A DNA stretch of 64,000 bases, taken from Methanofollis aquaemaris. Its GTDB lineage: Archaea; Halobacteriota; Methanomicrobia; Methanomicrobiales; Methanofollaceae. Below the pieces are notes generated by a model. The model was not told where the DNA came from. It did not search any database and saw nothing but the letters and a program-made list of their open reading frames with translations. The stretch covers positions 966,561 to 1,030,560 of the forward strand of contig NZ_CP036172.1 of NCBI RefSeq assembly GCF_017357525.1. Direction: 5' to 3'. Positions 45,640-54,846 of the stretch are shown one piece after another. Position 1 is the first letter of the stretch, and each line of letters opens with the position of its first letter. The position numbers and the translations under genes are program-made.

Positions 45640-47147
45640 GCCCCCGCCGGCAGAACATCCAGCACCTCTAACATCCCCTCGTCGAGCATATACCCGCGCA
45701 ACCGATCGCGGTTGCCCCGCAGACTCTCGATCGCGTTGATCCCCGCTGCGCCCATCAGTTCGGAGACCTCCAGGGTCCAGGCCTCGATGAGGTTGGCGAC
45801 ATGCACCGCCTCCTTCTCCGGGTCAAGACGGGCAACCAGGTCGGGGCGCTGGGTGGCGATCCCCCACGGGCAGAGCCCGCGGTAACAGTTGCCGCAGACC
45901 CGGCAGCCCATCGCCACCAGAGCCGCGGTCCCGATATAGATGGCATCGGCGCCTAGGGCGATCGCCTTGGTCACGTCGGCGGAGTTCCTGATCCCGCCGC
46001 TTGCAATGACCGAGATCTCGTTACGCACCCCCTGGTCGCGGAGTTTGGCGTCCACCGCCGAGACCGCCGCCTCGATCGGAATGCCCACATGGTCGCGGAA
46101 GACCTTCGGCGCCGCCCCGGTCCCGCCGCGGAAGCCGTCGACCACCACGGCGTCGGCACCCGACCTGGCGATCCCGGCTGCGATCGCCGCGGCGTTATGG
46201 ACCGCAGCGATCTTGACGAAGACCGGCTTTTTCCACTCAGTCGCCTCCTTGAGAGAACGCACCAGCTGCGCCAGGTCCTCGATGGAGTAGATGTCGTGGT
46301 GGGGCGCCGGGCTGATCGCATCGCTCCCGAGCGGGATCATCCTGGTGCAGGAGACATCGGCGCAGACCTTCTCACCAGGCAGGTGGCCGCCGATCCCCGG
46401 CTTGGCGCCCTGCCCGATCTTTATCTCGATCGCCGCCCCGCGTTCGAGATAGTCGATCCCGACCCCGAACCGCCCTGAGGCCACCTGCACGATGAGGCGG
46501 TCCTGGTACGGGTAGAGGTTGGGGTGCATCCCACCCTCGCCGGTCCCCATGAAGGTTCCGGTCTTATGCACGGCCCTTGCCAGGGCGAGCTGGGCGTTGA
46601 GCGAAATCGCCCCATAACTCATGTGTCCGATCATGATCGGTGTCTCAAGCATGAGGTTGGGGGTGAGCTTCGTCTCCAGTTCCACATCGCCGGCCCCGGT
46701 CCGCGAGAACTCCAGTCTCTTCGGTTTCTTGCCGATGTAGGTCCGCAACTCCATCGGCTCCCTGAGCGGGTCGATGGAGGGGTTGGTGACCTGGCAGGCG
46801 TCGAGGAGGAGGCGATCGAAGATCGAGGGAAGGGGTTGGGCATTGCCCATCCCGGCAAGGATCACCCGACCGGTCCTGGCCTGGTTGAAGATCGCCTCCC
46901 GCGCCTCGACGGTCCAGACCGGATGAGAACGGTAGTCCACCGGCCGCTCCTCCAGACCAATCGCGTCGCGGGGACACATGGCGATGCAGCGATGGCATGC
47001 CGTGCAGTTCCTGGAGACGGCGGTGATTTTGTCGCCCTCCCATCTGAACGTCCCATACGGACAGTTCTCAATGCACCGCCCACACTCCATGCACCGGTCG
47101 CGGTCGATGGTGACCCTGTACTTCACAGGGACACTCCCCAGCACCAT
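45636..47147 (-). CDS. gltB: Glutamate synthase central/FMN subunit with ferredoxin domain
   Basis: 503 residues. The N-terminal ferredoxin-like domain has two 4Fe-4S motifs, CMECGRCIENCP (about 19-30) and CTACHRCIAMCP (about 48-59). The remainder is the FMN-binding barrel that makes glutamate from 2-oxoglutarate and ammonia: GHMSYGAISLNAQ, GTGEGGMHP, KPGIGGHLPGEKV, VVDGFRGGTGAAP, and the 3Fe-4S-type cysteines in MGCRVCGNCYRGLCPWG. This is the archaeal-type GltB with its own ferredoxin domain. Start and stop codons overlap on both sides. Confidence 0.95.
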   Translation of the reverse strand: MVLGSVPVKYRVTIDRDRCMECGRCIENCPYGTFRWEGDKITAVSRNCTACHRCIAMCPRDAIGLEERPVDYRSHPVWTVEAREAIFNQARTGRVILAGMGNAQPLPSIFDRLLLDACQVTNPSIDPLREPMELRTYIGKKPKRLEFSRTGAGDVELETKLTPNLMLETPIMIGHMSYGAISLNAQLALARAVHKTGTFMGTGEGGMHPNLYPYQDRLIVQVASGRFGVGIDYLERGAAIEIKIGQGAKPGIGGHLPGEKVCADVSCTRMIPLGSDAISPAPHHDIYSIEDLAQLVRSLKEATEWKKPVFVKIAAVHNAAAIAAGIARSGADAVVVDGFRGGTGAAPKVFRDHVGIPIEAAVSAVDAKLRDQGVRNEISVIASGGIRNSADVTKAIALGADAIYIGTAALVAMGCRVCGNCYRGLCPWGIATQRPDLVARLDPEKEAVHVANLIEAWTLEVSELMGAAGINAIESLRGNRDRLRGYMLDEGMLEVLDVLPAGA

Positions 47148-48196
47148 CAGCGCACCCTCCCGATCACCGGTTCGCCTGCACGCGGCATCCAGACGCGGTC
47201 CAGTTCAGGGGCCATCCTCCGGATCGCCGCCTCTTCACTGGAGATATAGAGGCGGTCCCCCTCCTCGGCGGCGACCAGGGGCCTGAGTTTGATCCGGTCG
47301 GTGAACCCGACGATCCCGTCCCGGTTGGCGACCACGATCGCAAACGGCCCGTTCATCATCGCTGAACCGTAGGTGAGACGGATGGCCCGGTATAGATTCT
47401 TCTCGCGCTCGGGCATCCCGTCGATCTCGTCCCAGAACGGCGGGGCAAGTGCACGGACGGCGAGGCCCTCGTCGAGGCCGTGCCGACGCGCCAGCAGGTC
47501 GACGAGATAGGCCACCACCTCGGTGTCGGTGAACATCGTGCACTTGTAACCGAAACTCTCGATATACCGGCGGTTGGTGCCGTAACTGGTGATCTCGCCG
47601 TTATGCACCACACTCCAGTCCAGGAGATTGAAGGGGTGGGCCCCGCCCCACCAGCCCCGGGTGTTGGTCGGGTAGCGGTTGTGGGCGAGCCAGATGTAAC
47701 CCTTATAATCCTGGATACGGTAGAAATCGGCGACCTCCTCGGGCCATCCTGCCGCCTTGAAGACCCCGATATTCTTACCGGAAGAATAGATCAACGTCCC
47801 CGGTATCGCGGTGTTCACCTTCATCACCAGATAGGTGACGATGTCCTCCTCAGGCGAGGGCGTCCCGGTCATCAGCGAGGGATCGGGCCTGAAGAAGTAG
47901 CGCCACGGGGTGTGGACCTTCTTCAGGTGCGGTTGCTCATAGGTCGGGATCTCTTCTTCATGGACGATCGCTCCCCAGGTCTCAAGGAGGGTGTCCAGCG
48001 CGGCCTTGGTCTCGATGATATTGTCAAAGAATACATGGAGGGCGTAGCACTCGGCATACTCGGGGTAAGCACCGTACACCGCATACCCGGCACCTTCGCC
48101 GCTGCCCCGTTCATTCATCATCGCGAGAGCATCTCTGATCCTGGCGCCGTCCATCGCCGCCCCCGAACGGTCGACGACACTGATGATTCCACACAT
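47147..48196 (-). CDS. Glutamate synthase glutaminase (class II amidotransferase) subunit
   Basis: 349 residues. It begins MCGIISVV, so Cys2 becomes the N-terminal nucleophile after removal of methionine, as in all class II glutamine amidotransferases. Further family elements: WLAHNRYPTNTRG, HNGEITSYGTNRRYI and FTDTEVVAYLVDLL. It releases ammonia from glutamine for the central subunit. First gene of the four-gene gltB operon; the ATG at 48196 must be the true start, though the frame is open further upstream. Confidence 0.95.
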   Translation of the reverse strand: MCGIISVVDRSGAAMDGARIRDALAMMNERGSGEGAGYAVYGAYPEYAECYALHVFFDNIIETKAALDTLLETWGAIVHEEEIPTYEQPHLKKVHTPWRYFFRPDPSLMTGTPSPEEDIVTYLVMKVNTAIPGTLIYSSGKNIGVFKAAGWPEEVADFYRIQDYKGYIWLAHNRYPTNTRGWWGGAHPFNLLDWSVVHNGEITSYGTNRRYIESFGYKCTMFTDTEVVAYLVDLLARRHGLDEGLAVRALAPPFWDEIDGMPEREKNLYRAIRLTYGSAMMNGPFAIVVANRDGIVGFTDRIKLRPLVAAEEGDRLYISSEEAAIRRMAPELDRVWMPRAGEPVIGRVR

Positions 48197-48252
48197 AATC
48201 CGCTCCAACACCACCCAACAGGGTGGCAGTGCTCGCAACCAGTTGACCCAGT

Positions 48253-48286
48253 AACCATATATAGTATTGGGTGGAACCATGTTTCC
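48253..48286 (+). promoter_or_regulatory. glnA promoter with NrpR-type operator
   Basis: CATATATAG (about 48256-48264) is the TATA box. The perfect dyad GGAA-CCATGT-TTCC at 48273-48286 lies between it and the glnA ATG at 48290. GGAA-N6-TTCC is the operator bound by the archaeal nitrogen repressor NrpR. The same TATA sequence read on the minus strand can serve the divergent gltB operon. Confidence 0.75.
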
Positions 48287-48289
48287 ATT

Positions 48290-49618
48290 ATGCCAGCCGA
48301 TGAGGTTACAGCACTGCTGGAGAGAATCAAAGCAGACAACGTCAAATTTATCCGTCTGCAGTTTTCCGACCTCCAGGGGCAACCGAAAAATGTGGCGATC
48401 CCGCCCGTCCAGGCAGAGAAGGCCCTGACCGATGGCATCTCATTTGACGGCTCATCGATCGAGGGTTTTGCCAGGATCGAAGAGTCCGACATGGTGCTGA
48501 AGCCCGACATGGCGACCTACACCCTCCTCCCCTGGAGGAAGGAAGAAGGACGGGTCGCCCGTTTCATCTGTGACGTCCATCTCCCGGACAAGAGACCGTT
48601 CGAGGGCGACCCGCGGCAGATCCTCAAGAAGGTCGTGGCCGACGCGGCCAGGGACGGGTACGAGTTCAACACCGGACCTGAACTGGAATTCTTCCTCTTC
48701 AAGATGATCAACGGGAGGCCGTCCCTTGAGTTCCAGGACCATGGCGGGTATTTCGATCTCGCGCCCACCGACCTTGCCGAGAATGTGAGACGGGCCATCG
48801 TCCTCGCACTCACCGAGATGGGCTTTGTGGTCGAGGCCTCGCACCACGAGGTGGCCAAGAGCCAGCATGAGATCGACTTCAAGTACGGACCCGCCCTCCA
48901 GACGGCGGACAACGTGGTCTCCTTCAAGTTCGCCACCAAGACAATCGCCCTCATGAATGACCTTCATGCCACGTTCATGGCCAAGCCGATCTATGGGATC
49001 AACGGGAGCGGGATGCACACCAACTGTTCGCTCTTCAAGGACGGCGAGAATGTCTTCTATGATCCGGACGCACCGCGCCAGCTCTCTGAGACCGCCCTGC
49101 ACTTCATCGGCGGTGTCCTGAAGCACATCCGGGGTATCACCAGGATCGCGAACCCCACCATCAACTCTTACAAGCGCCTGGTCCCCGGCTACGAGGCGCC
49201 GGTCTACATCTCATGGAGCGCCTCGAACCGGACGGCCCTCTGCAGGGTCCCCTCCCCCCGCGGCAAGTCCACCAGGATGGAACTGCGCAGCCCTGACCCG
49301 ACCTGCAACGCCTACCTCACCTTTGCGGTGATCCTTGCTGCAGGGATGGACGGGGTGAGGAACAGGATCGAACCGCCGGCAAGCGCCGACCAGAACATCT
49401 TCGAGCTCTCGAATGAAGAGAGACAGGCCGCCGGGATCGACACCCTGCCCGACAACCTCCTTGAGGCGAACGAGTACCTGCTGAAGGACGAACTCCTCTG
49501 CTCGGTCCTGGGGAACCACGTCGTCGAGAACCTCACCAGGCTCACCGAGATGGAGTGGGACAGTTACCGTTCGATGGTCCACCCCTGGGAAGTGGAGCAC
49601 TACTTCTACCAGCACTGA
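48290..49618 (+). CDS. glnA: Glutamine synthetase type I
   Basis: 442 residues, the short GSI-alpha length. Landmarks: FDGSSIEGFARIEESDM, the metal site EFFLF, HHEVAKSQHEIDFKYG, NGSGMHTNCSLF with the catalytic loop, YKRLVPGYEAPVYISWSASNRT, and STRMELRSPDPTCNAYL. The adenylylation loop with a modifiable Tyr (NLYDLP) is replaced by NIFELSNEE, so regulation is by feedback and PII rather than adenylylation. ATG at 48290; the open frame upstream runs antisense through gltB1 and is not real. Divergent from the gltB operon. Confidence 0.97.
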   Translation: MPADEVTALLERIKADNVKFIRLQFSDLQGQPKNVAIPPVQAEKALTDGISFDGSSIEGFARIEESDMVLKPDMATYTLLPWRKEEGRVARFICDVHLPDKRPFEGDPRQILKKVVADAARDGYEFNTGPELEFFLFKMINGRPSLEFQDHGGYFDLAPTDLAENVRRAIVLALTEMGFVVEASHHEVAKSQHEIDFKYGPALQTADNVVSFKFATKTIALMNDLHATFMAKPIYGINGSGMHTNCSLFKDGENVFYDPDAPRQLSETALHFIGGVLKHIRGITRIANPTINSYKRLVPGYEAPVYISWSASNRTALCRVPSPRGKSTRMELRSPDPTCNAYLTFAVILAAGMDGVRNRIEPPASADQNIFELSNEERQAAGIDTLPDNLLEANEYLLKDELLCSVLGNHVVENLTRLTEMEWDSYRSMVHPWEVEHYFYQH

Positions 49619-49894
49619 GGGTCAGGACTCACTTCCCCTATTTTTAGTCGCGCTCCATCCCATACGTTGAGCACCACACCGCTCTCTTCCATGAGATAAA
49701 CGGCCGTTTGAGCGGCAGAAATCTATTTATGTACATTGGCCTGGAGTTCAACAGATTAAACAACTATGATATGGACCCATATTTTAATATTGCCCATAAA
49801 TAGATCATAAAATCGCAATCAAAGGTATTTGGGAGCATTTTTCATTCATCCAACCATACCGATCAGACATAGAATTCATAGAACTGGTTGAACC
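49619..49894. other. AT-rich region before large secreted protein
   Basis: Starts with the sequence CCCCTATTTTTAG after glnA, a likely terminator, then an AT-rich stretch with several TATA-like elements (for example CCCATAAATAGATC near 49793-49805) that probably drives the two-gene surface-protein operon. No gene seen. Confidence 0.5.
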
Positions 49895-52800
49895 ATGTAC
49901 CGATGTAAACAAGAACACCATACTCGCGCGGCCGCACTGGCCGTGGCCGTCACGCTCCTCTGCTGTGTGCTGGTCATGCCCGCTGCCGCCGAAGACACAG
50001 CCCTTGGGGCGGCAATCGACGCCCCAGACCTCGTATGGACGACCGACACCTCCACAAAGGCGTGGACGGTCGATACCGAACATGCCGTGAAAGGCGGAAG
50101 TTCTGCCAGGAGCGGGCCGGATTTAAGCTGGGGCGACTCGAAGATCGAGACCTCGGTCACCGGCCCAGGCACTCTCTCCTTCTCATGGAACGTCTCCTCC
50201 CCTTCGAGTGACTATTACATGTTCTCGATCGACAGTGCCGAGCAGAAGCAGATCTCCGGCACCGAGTCTGTCTGGACAGAGGAGTCTTTTGAGATCAGTG
50301 CCGGCGAGCACACCCTCACCTGGACCTATCACAAAGGGGGCATGGGCGTCCAAAACCAGAACGGCGGATGGCTCGACGCGGTCACCTTCGCAGCGGGAGA
50401 GTGTACCGACTTCTCCGCCAACGTCACCACCGGCATGGCACCCCTTGCCGTGCAGTTCACCGACCTCTCCACCGGCGACGTGAGCGGATGGGACTGGGAC
50501 TTCGGCGACGGTCCAGACCACGCCACCGTGAAGAGTCCGGTCCATGTCTACCAGGACGCCGGCACCTACGATGTCACCCTGACCGTCCAGAAAGGTGGGT
50601 CTCCTGACACGGTCAAGAAGACAGAGTTCATCGAGGTCGTACAGGCCCGGACTCTCGGCGACGCTGTGGGCGCATCCTCCCTTGCCTGGACCACGGGCGG
50701 CAAAGCCACCTGGGGCGTCGACATCACGGACGGCGTGACAGATGGAGACAGTGCCAGAAGCGGTTGCCTCTCCAGCTCTGGGTCCACCGGGATCAACACC
50801 ACAGTCAGCGGCGCCGGCACCCTCTCCTTCGACTGGAAGGCAAACATCCAGTATAACTCTATGTTCGGATCCCAGGGCAGCCTGGAATTCTCCATCGACG
50901 GTGCGACCTCATCTGACGGGAACAACTACAGGAAGATCACGGCGACTAAAGACTGGGCGCATGAGTCTTTCGACCTCGGCGAGGGCGAGCACACACTGCA
51001 GTGGACCTACGCGGCCAAGATGAGTGACAAACCCGAGAACGGCGGCTGGCTCGACAACGTCACCTTCACCCCGAAGGCGGTGCCAGAACCCACCACCCTC
51101 AAAGAGGCCCTCGACGCCCCGAACCTTGAGTGGACCACAGATGGAGCATTTGAATGGACGGTCGACACTGAGAACGGCGTGAAAGGCGGCGGCTGCGCAC
51201 GGAGCGGTCCGCTTGAATACAGTTACCAGGAATCAAACCTCCTCACCAGCGTCACCGGCCCCGGCACCTTCACTTTCTGGTGGAACGTCTCCTCCAGCAC
51301 TGAGGAATACTATTATTTCGCAATTGACGAAGACGAGAATGTCATTTCCAGTATCAATGGTACCAACCACACGTGGGAGGAGTGTACCGCTGAGATCGCA
51401 CCTGGCAAGCACACCCTCAAGTGGTGTTACTTCCGGTTCACTGATGAGCCAGAAGGCGAGGACTGCGGTTGGGTCGACAATGTCTCCTACACCCAGCATA
51501 TCGCCACCGCCTTCACTGCCAACACCACCGGCGGTGAAGCCCCGCTCACCGTGCAGTTCACCGACCAGAGCACCGGCGCGATCACCTTCAGACTCTGGGA
51601 CTTTGGCGACGGCACCACCTCCGACGAGCAGCACCCGGTCCACACCTTCGAGGCCGGCACCTACGACGTCTCCCTGACCGTCACCAGAGACGGCGTGGAG
51701 GAGACCGAGACAAAGACCGGGTATATCCATTCGGTCGGCGAGGTCACCCTTGCCGAGGCCCTGGACGCCCCTGACCTCGCGTGGACCACCGGCGGCAATG
51801 CCACCTGGTCGGTCGTGAAGGGCCCAGAGTATGTCGGTGCCTGCGCCGGCAAGAGCGCCGGGGCACTGACCTGTAGCCAGAACTCCTGGGTCCGGACCAC
51901 CGTCACCGGTCCCTGCACCCTCTCCTTTGACTGGAAAGTGAAGCCTGGCAAGGTATATGGGATGGCAATGGGCAGGATGGAGTTCGCAGTCGACGACGCC
52001 GACCAGTACGACGACCTCTACAAGAAGATCCAGCACGGCTCCGACTGGTACCATGAGACCTACCACATCGGCCACGGCATTCACACTGTCACCTGGACCT
52101 ATTCAACATCCACAACCGACGCCGAGGAGAATGGCGGTTGGCTCGACAACGTCACCTACACCTACGGCGGCGGCGAACCGGTCGCGGACTTCGTCACCAA
52201 CGTGACCGAGGACCGCGGCATGGCGCCCCTGGCCGTGCAGTTTGCCGACAACTCCACCGGCTTCCCGACCGCATGGTCCTGGGACTTCGGCGACGATTCG
52301 GCACCGGCCACCACGGAGCGGGCGACCCATGTCTATACCAACCCCGGCGAGTACCCGGTCACCCTGACGGTCACCAACATCGTCGGGAAGGACGCTGACG
52401 GCAAGGCCGTCCTCGGCACCGACAGCGTGACAAAGACGATGAAGGTCGTCAAGGCCATCTCGCTCGGCACTGCGGCCGACGCTCCCGACGAATTTGTCTG
52501 GACGACCGGCGGCGACGCCGAATGGTTCACTGACCTTTATTGTGCCCTGAAGGGCGGAAGTTCCGCGAGGAGCGGGGTCATCTCATCCAAGGAGAACACC
52601 TCCTGGATCGAGGCGACGGTCACTGGTCCGGGCGTGCTCACCTTCAACTGGAACATCAATTCCAGTGCCACCACCTACAGCGGGCTGCTGAAGTTCTCGG
52701 CCAACGGCGTCCCGGTCTCAGAGATCAAGGGAACCCATGACGGCAAAGACTGGCCTGGCGTATACTATGAAGTCCCGCCCGGCGAGCAGACCTTCAGGTG

Positions 52801-54829
52801 GACCTACTCCAACGAATACCGGTACAAAGAGAACGACTGCGGTCACCTCGACAATGTCACCTACACCTCGGGCGCCATCCTCCCGACGGCCGCCTTCGAG
52901 GCCAATGTGACGCGGGCGATGGCCCCGGCGACAGTGCAGTTCAACGACACCTCTGCAGGATGCCCTACCGCATGGTCCTGGGACTTCGGCGACGGCGCCA
53001 CCTCTGACAAGCGGCACCCGACCCACACCTTCGAGGAGGTCAGGGAGTACACTGTCACCCTGACGGTCACCAACGACGCCGGCACCAGCACCACGACGCA
53101 GACCATCACGCTCGTCCCCTTCGCCACCCTCGGCGAGGCCGTCGAGGCCCCTGACCTGGAGTGGTCCACCGGCGGCGACGCCCCATGGTTCGTCGACGTC
53201 GACTGCGTCCACATCGGCACCACCTCGGCGCGGAGCGGCGCCATCGGCAGCAGCCAGGAGTCCTGGCTCCAGGCAAACATCACCGGCCCAGGCTACCTCG
53301 CCTTTGCCTGGAACGTCTCCTCTGAACCCAGGCACGACTACCTGAGACTCTACATCGACGGGGAAGAGGAGAAGAACCTCTTCGGTTTCCCTGAGAACTG
53401 GACAGAAGAAGAGTACAGGCTCGGGTTCGGCACGCACGCCGTCAGGTGGGTGTACGAGAAAGATTCCACCTCCGATATGATGGAGGACTGCGGCTGGGTC
53501 GACAATGTCACCTTCACGCCCGTAGACGACACCGACTTTGTCGGCAACGTCACCTGGGGCGAAGTCCCGCTCACCGTTGACTTCACCGGGTACACGACCG
53601 GCACCGCGACCCGCTGGGCCTGGGACTTCGGCGACAAGGAGTCGACGGTCGGCAGGAACCAGACGCACACCTACACCACGCCCGGTGTCTACAATGTCAC
53701 CCTCATCGTGAAGAAGGACACCGCCCCTGAAGGCCAGATGGAGGTCAAGAACGGCTACATCACCGTCACCCCGACCTTCGAGGAGGCCCTCGACGCCGAA
53801 GGCCTCGTCTGGAAGACCGGTGGCGACGCCCCATGGTTCGTCCAGTTGAACGAGTCCTTCACCGGCGGGAGTTGCGGGCAGAGCGGCGCCATCGACGAGC
53901 GCCACCAGCAGTCATGGATCCAGACCACCGTCACCGGCCCCAAGAACCTCACTTTCGACTGGAAGGTCTCCTCCTATAAGGGCTACTCGATGAAGTCCTC
54001 AGACGCCCTCAACTTCTCCATCGACGGCGAAGTGCAGGACGAGATCGCCGGCACCGACGAAGGATGGCAGCGCACGACGTACACCCTGGCGAGGGGCGAG
54101 CACACCCTGCGGTGGGTGTATGAGAAGCGTTCATACAGCAGCACCACCGGGGAAAACTGCGGATGGCTCGACAACGTCACCCTCACCGATATCGCACCGG
54201 TGATCTCGTTTGCGCCGGCCCCGGCGATGGTCGCCGCCGGCACCGAGCGCGAGGTCGCCATCGTGGCGGATCACTTCCCTGAAGGCTTGAAGAACATCAG
54301 CCTCACAGTCAGCCTTGAGAATACGCACGCCGAGATCACCGGCGTGACCTCGGCCTCCATGGCGGACACCCTCTCGTACTCGGGTGTGCCAGGCACCACC
54401 GTCACTCTCTCCGCACGCGACGACGGCAACACCATCGAGGCAGGTGCCGAGGATGTCGTCCTCGCCACCCTGAAGGTCAAAGGTCTTACCGACGGCACAG
54501 CCGGGATCACGGTCAGCGACGCTGTGGTTTACACAGACAACAGCGAAGAGACTGTCGTAATCTGCAGGCCGGGCGCCATCGATGTCGTCGGCCTCTCGCC
54601 CCTCCCCGGATGCACGCACATCCCCGGCGACGGTGACGGCGACGGCCTCTTCGAGGACGTGAACGGCGACGGCACCCTGAACGCCGACGATGTCAGGGTC
54701 TACTTCGAGCACTTCGAGAGCATCTTCTCGCAGAAGAACCCGCGGGTCTTCGACTACAACAGCAACGGCCGGATCGACTTCGACGACGTCGTGACGGTCC
54801 ACCGCGCCATGGAGACCGACAGAACATGA
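49895..54829 (+). CDS. Giant modular PKD surface protein with cohesin-like and dockerin domains
   Basis: 1644 residues with a signal peptide (to about 31). Seven copies of a ~135-residue jelly-roll-like module (start about 33) share ARSG, TVTGPGTLSFxW and CGWLDNVTFT motifs. Five are followed by a PKD domain with the WDFGDG signature; modules 2 and 7 are not. After module 7 come a cohesin-like domain (about 1434-1565; GTEREVAIVADHFPEGLK) and a type I dockerin (about 1573-1640) with two calcium loops, DGDGLFEDVNGDGT and DYNSNGRIDFDD. Dockerins bind cohesins, so the protein can be both docked and dock others. It lacks a C-terminal membrane helix. It probably forms part of the cell surface. The protease gene follows after 17 bases. 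Confidence 0.88.
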   Translation: MYRCKQEHHTRAAALAVAVTLLCCVLVMPAAAEDTALGAAIDAPDLVWTTDTSTKAWTVDTEHAVKGGSSARSGPDLSWGDSKIETSVTGPGTLSFSWNVSSPSSDYYMFSIDSAEQKQISGTESVWTEESFEISAGEHTLTWTYHKGGMGVQNQNGGWLDAVTFAAGECTDFSANVTTGMAPLAVQFTDLSTGDVSGWDWDFGDGPDHATVKSPVHVYQDAGTYDVTLTVQKGGSPDTVKKTEFIEVVQARTLGDAVGASSLAWTTGGKATWGVDITDGVTDGDSARSGCLSSSGSTGINTTVSGAGTLSFDWKANIQYNSMFGSQGSLEFSIDGATSSDGNNYRKITATKDWAHESFDLGEGEHTLQWTYAAKMSDKPENGGWLDNVTFTPKAVPEPTTLKEALDAPNLEWTTDGAFEWTVDTENGVKGGGCARSGPLEYSYQESNLLTSVTGPGTFTFWWNVSSSTEEYYYFAIDEDENVISSINGTNHTWEECTAEIAPGKHTLKWCYFRFTDEPEGEDCGWVDNVSYTQHIATAFTANTTGGEAPLTVQFTDQSTGAITFRLWDFGDGTTSDEQHPVHTFEAGTYDVSLTVTRDGVEETETKTGYIHSVGEVTLAEALDAPDLAWTTGGNATWSVVKGPEYVGACAGKSAGALTCSQNSWVRTTVTGPCTLSFDWKVKPGKVYGMAMGRMEFAVDDADQYDDLYKKIQHGSDWYHETYHIGHGIHTVTWTYSTSTTDAEENGGWLDNVTYTYGGGEPVADFVTNVTEDRGMAPLAVQFADNSTGFPTAWSWDFGDDSAPATTERATHVYTNPGEYPVTLTVTNIVGKDADGKAVLGTDSVTKTMKVVKAISLGTAADAPDEFVWTTGGDAEWFTDLYCALKGGSSARSGVISSKENTSWIEATVTGPGVLTFNWNINSSATTYSGLLKFSANGVPVSEIKGTHDGKDWPGVYYEVPPGEQTFRWTYSNEYRYKENDCGHLDNVTYTSGAILPTAAFEANVTRAMAPATVQFNDTSAGCPTAWSWDFGDGATSDKRHPTHTFEEVREYTVTLTVTNDAGTSTTTQTITLVPFATLGEAVEAPDLEWSTGGDAPWFVDVDCVHIGTTSARSGAIGSSQESWLQANITGPGYLAFAWNVSSEPRHDYLRLYIDGEEEKNLFGFPENWTEEEYRLGFGTHAVRWVYEKDSTSDMMEDCGWVDNVTFTPVDDTDFVGNVTWGEVPLTVDFTGYTTGTATRWAWDFGDKESTVGRNQTHTYTTPGVYNVTLIVKKDTAPEGQMEVKNGYITVTPTFEEALDAEGLVWKTGGDAPWFVQLNESFTGGSCGQSGAIDERHQQSWIQTTVTGPKNLTFDWKVSSYKGYSMKSSDALNFSIDGEVQDEIAGTDEGWQRTTYTLARGEHTLRWVYEKRSYSSTTGENCGWLDNVTLTDIAPVISFAPAPAMVAAGTEREVAIVADHFPEGLKNISLTVSLENTHAEITGVTSASMADTLSYSGVPGTTVTLSARDDGNTIEAGAEDVVLATLKVKGLTDGTAGITVSDAVVYTDNSEETVVICRPGAIDVVGLSPLPGCTHIPGDGDGDGLFEDVNGDGTLNADDVRVYFEHFESIFSQKNPRVFDYNSNGRIDFDDVVTVHRAMETDRT
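49980..54190 (+). repeat. Seven tandem ~400-base coding modules
   Basis: The modules begin near 49995, 50640, 51090, 51735, 52455, 53115 and 53770. Each encodes one jelly-roll-like unit with conserved TTGG/TTD near the start and LDNVT near the end. Nucleotide similarity between copies is moderate, so the expansion is not recent. Confidence 0.75.
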
Positions 54830-54846
54830 GACAGGTGGCTTGAGAA

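Noticed and set aside
47480-48289. In-frame upstream extension of glnA of about 270 codons
   Set aside because: It runs antisense through the glutaminase subunit of glutamate synthase and upstream of the glnA TATA box. Glutamine synthetase of normal length begins at 48290.
52718-53905. 395-codon minus-strand open frame inside the PKD protein gene
   Set aside because: It is antisense to repeated modules and has no signal sequence or domain. The plus-strand frame is intact across seven modules and five PKD domains.
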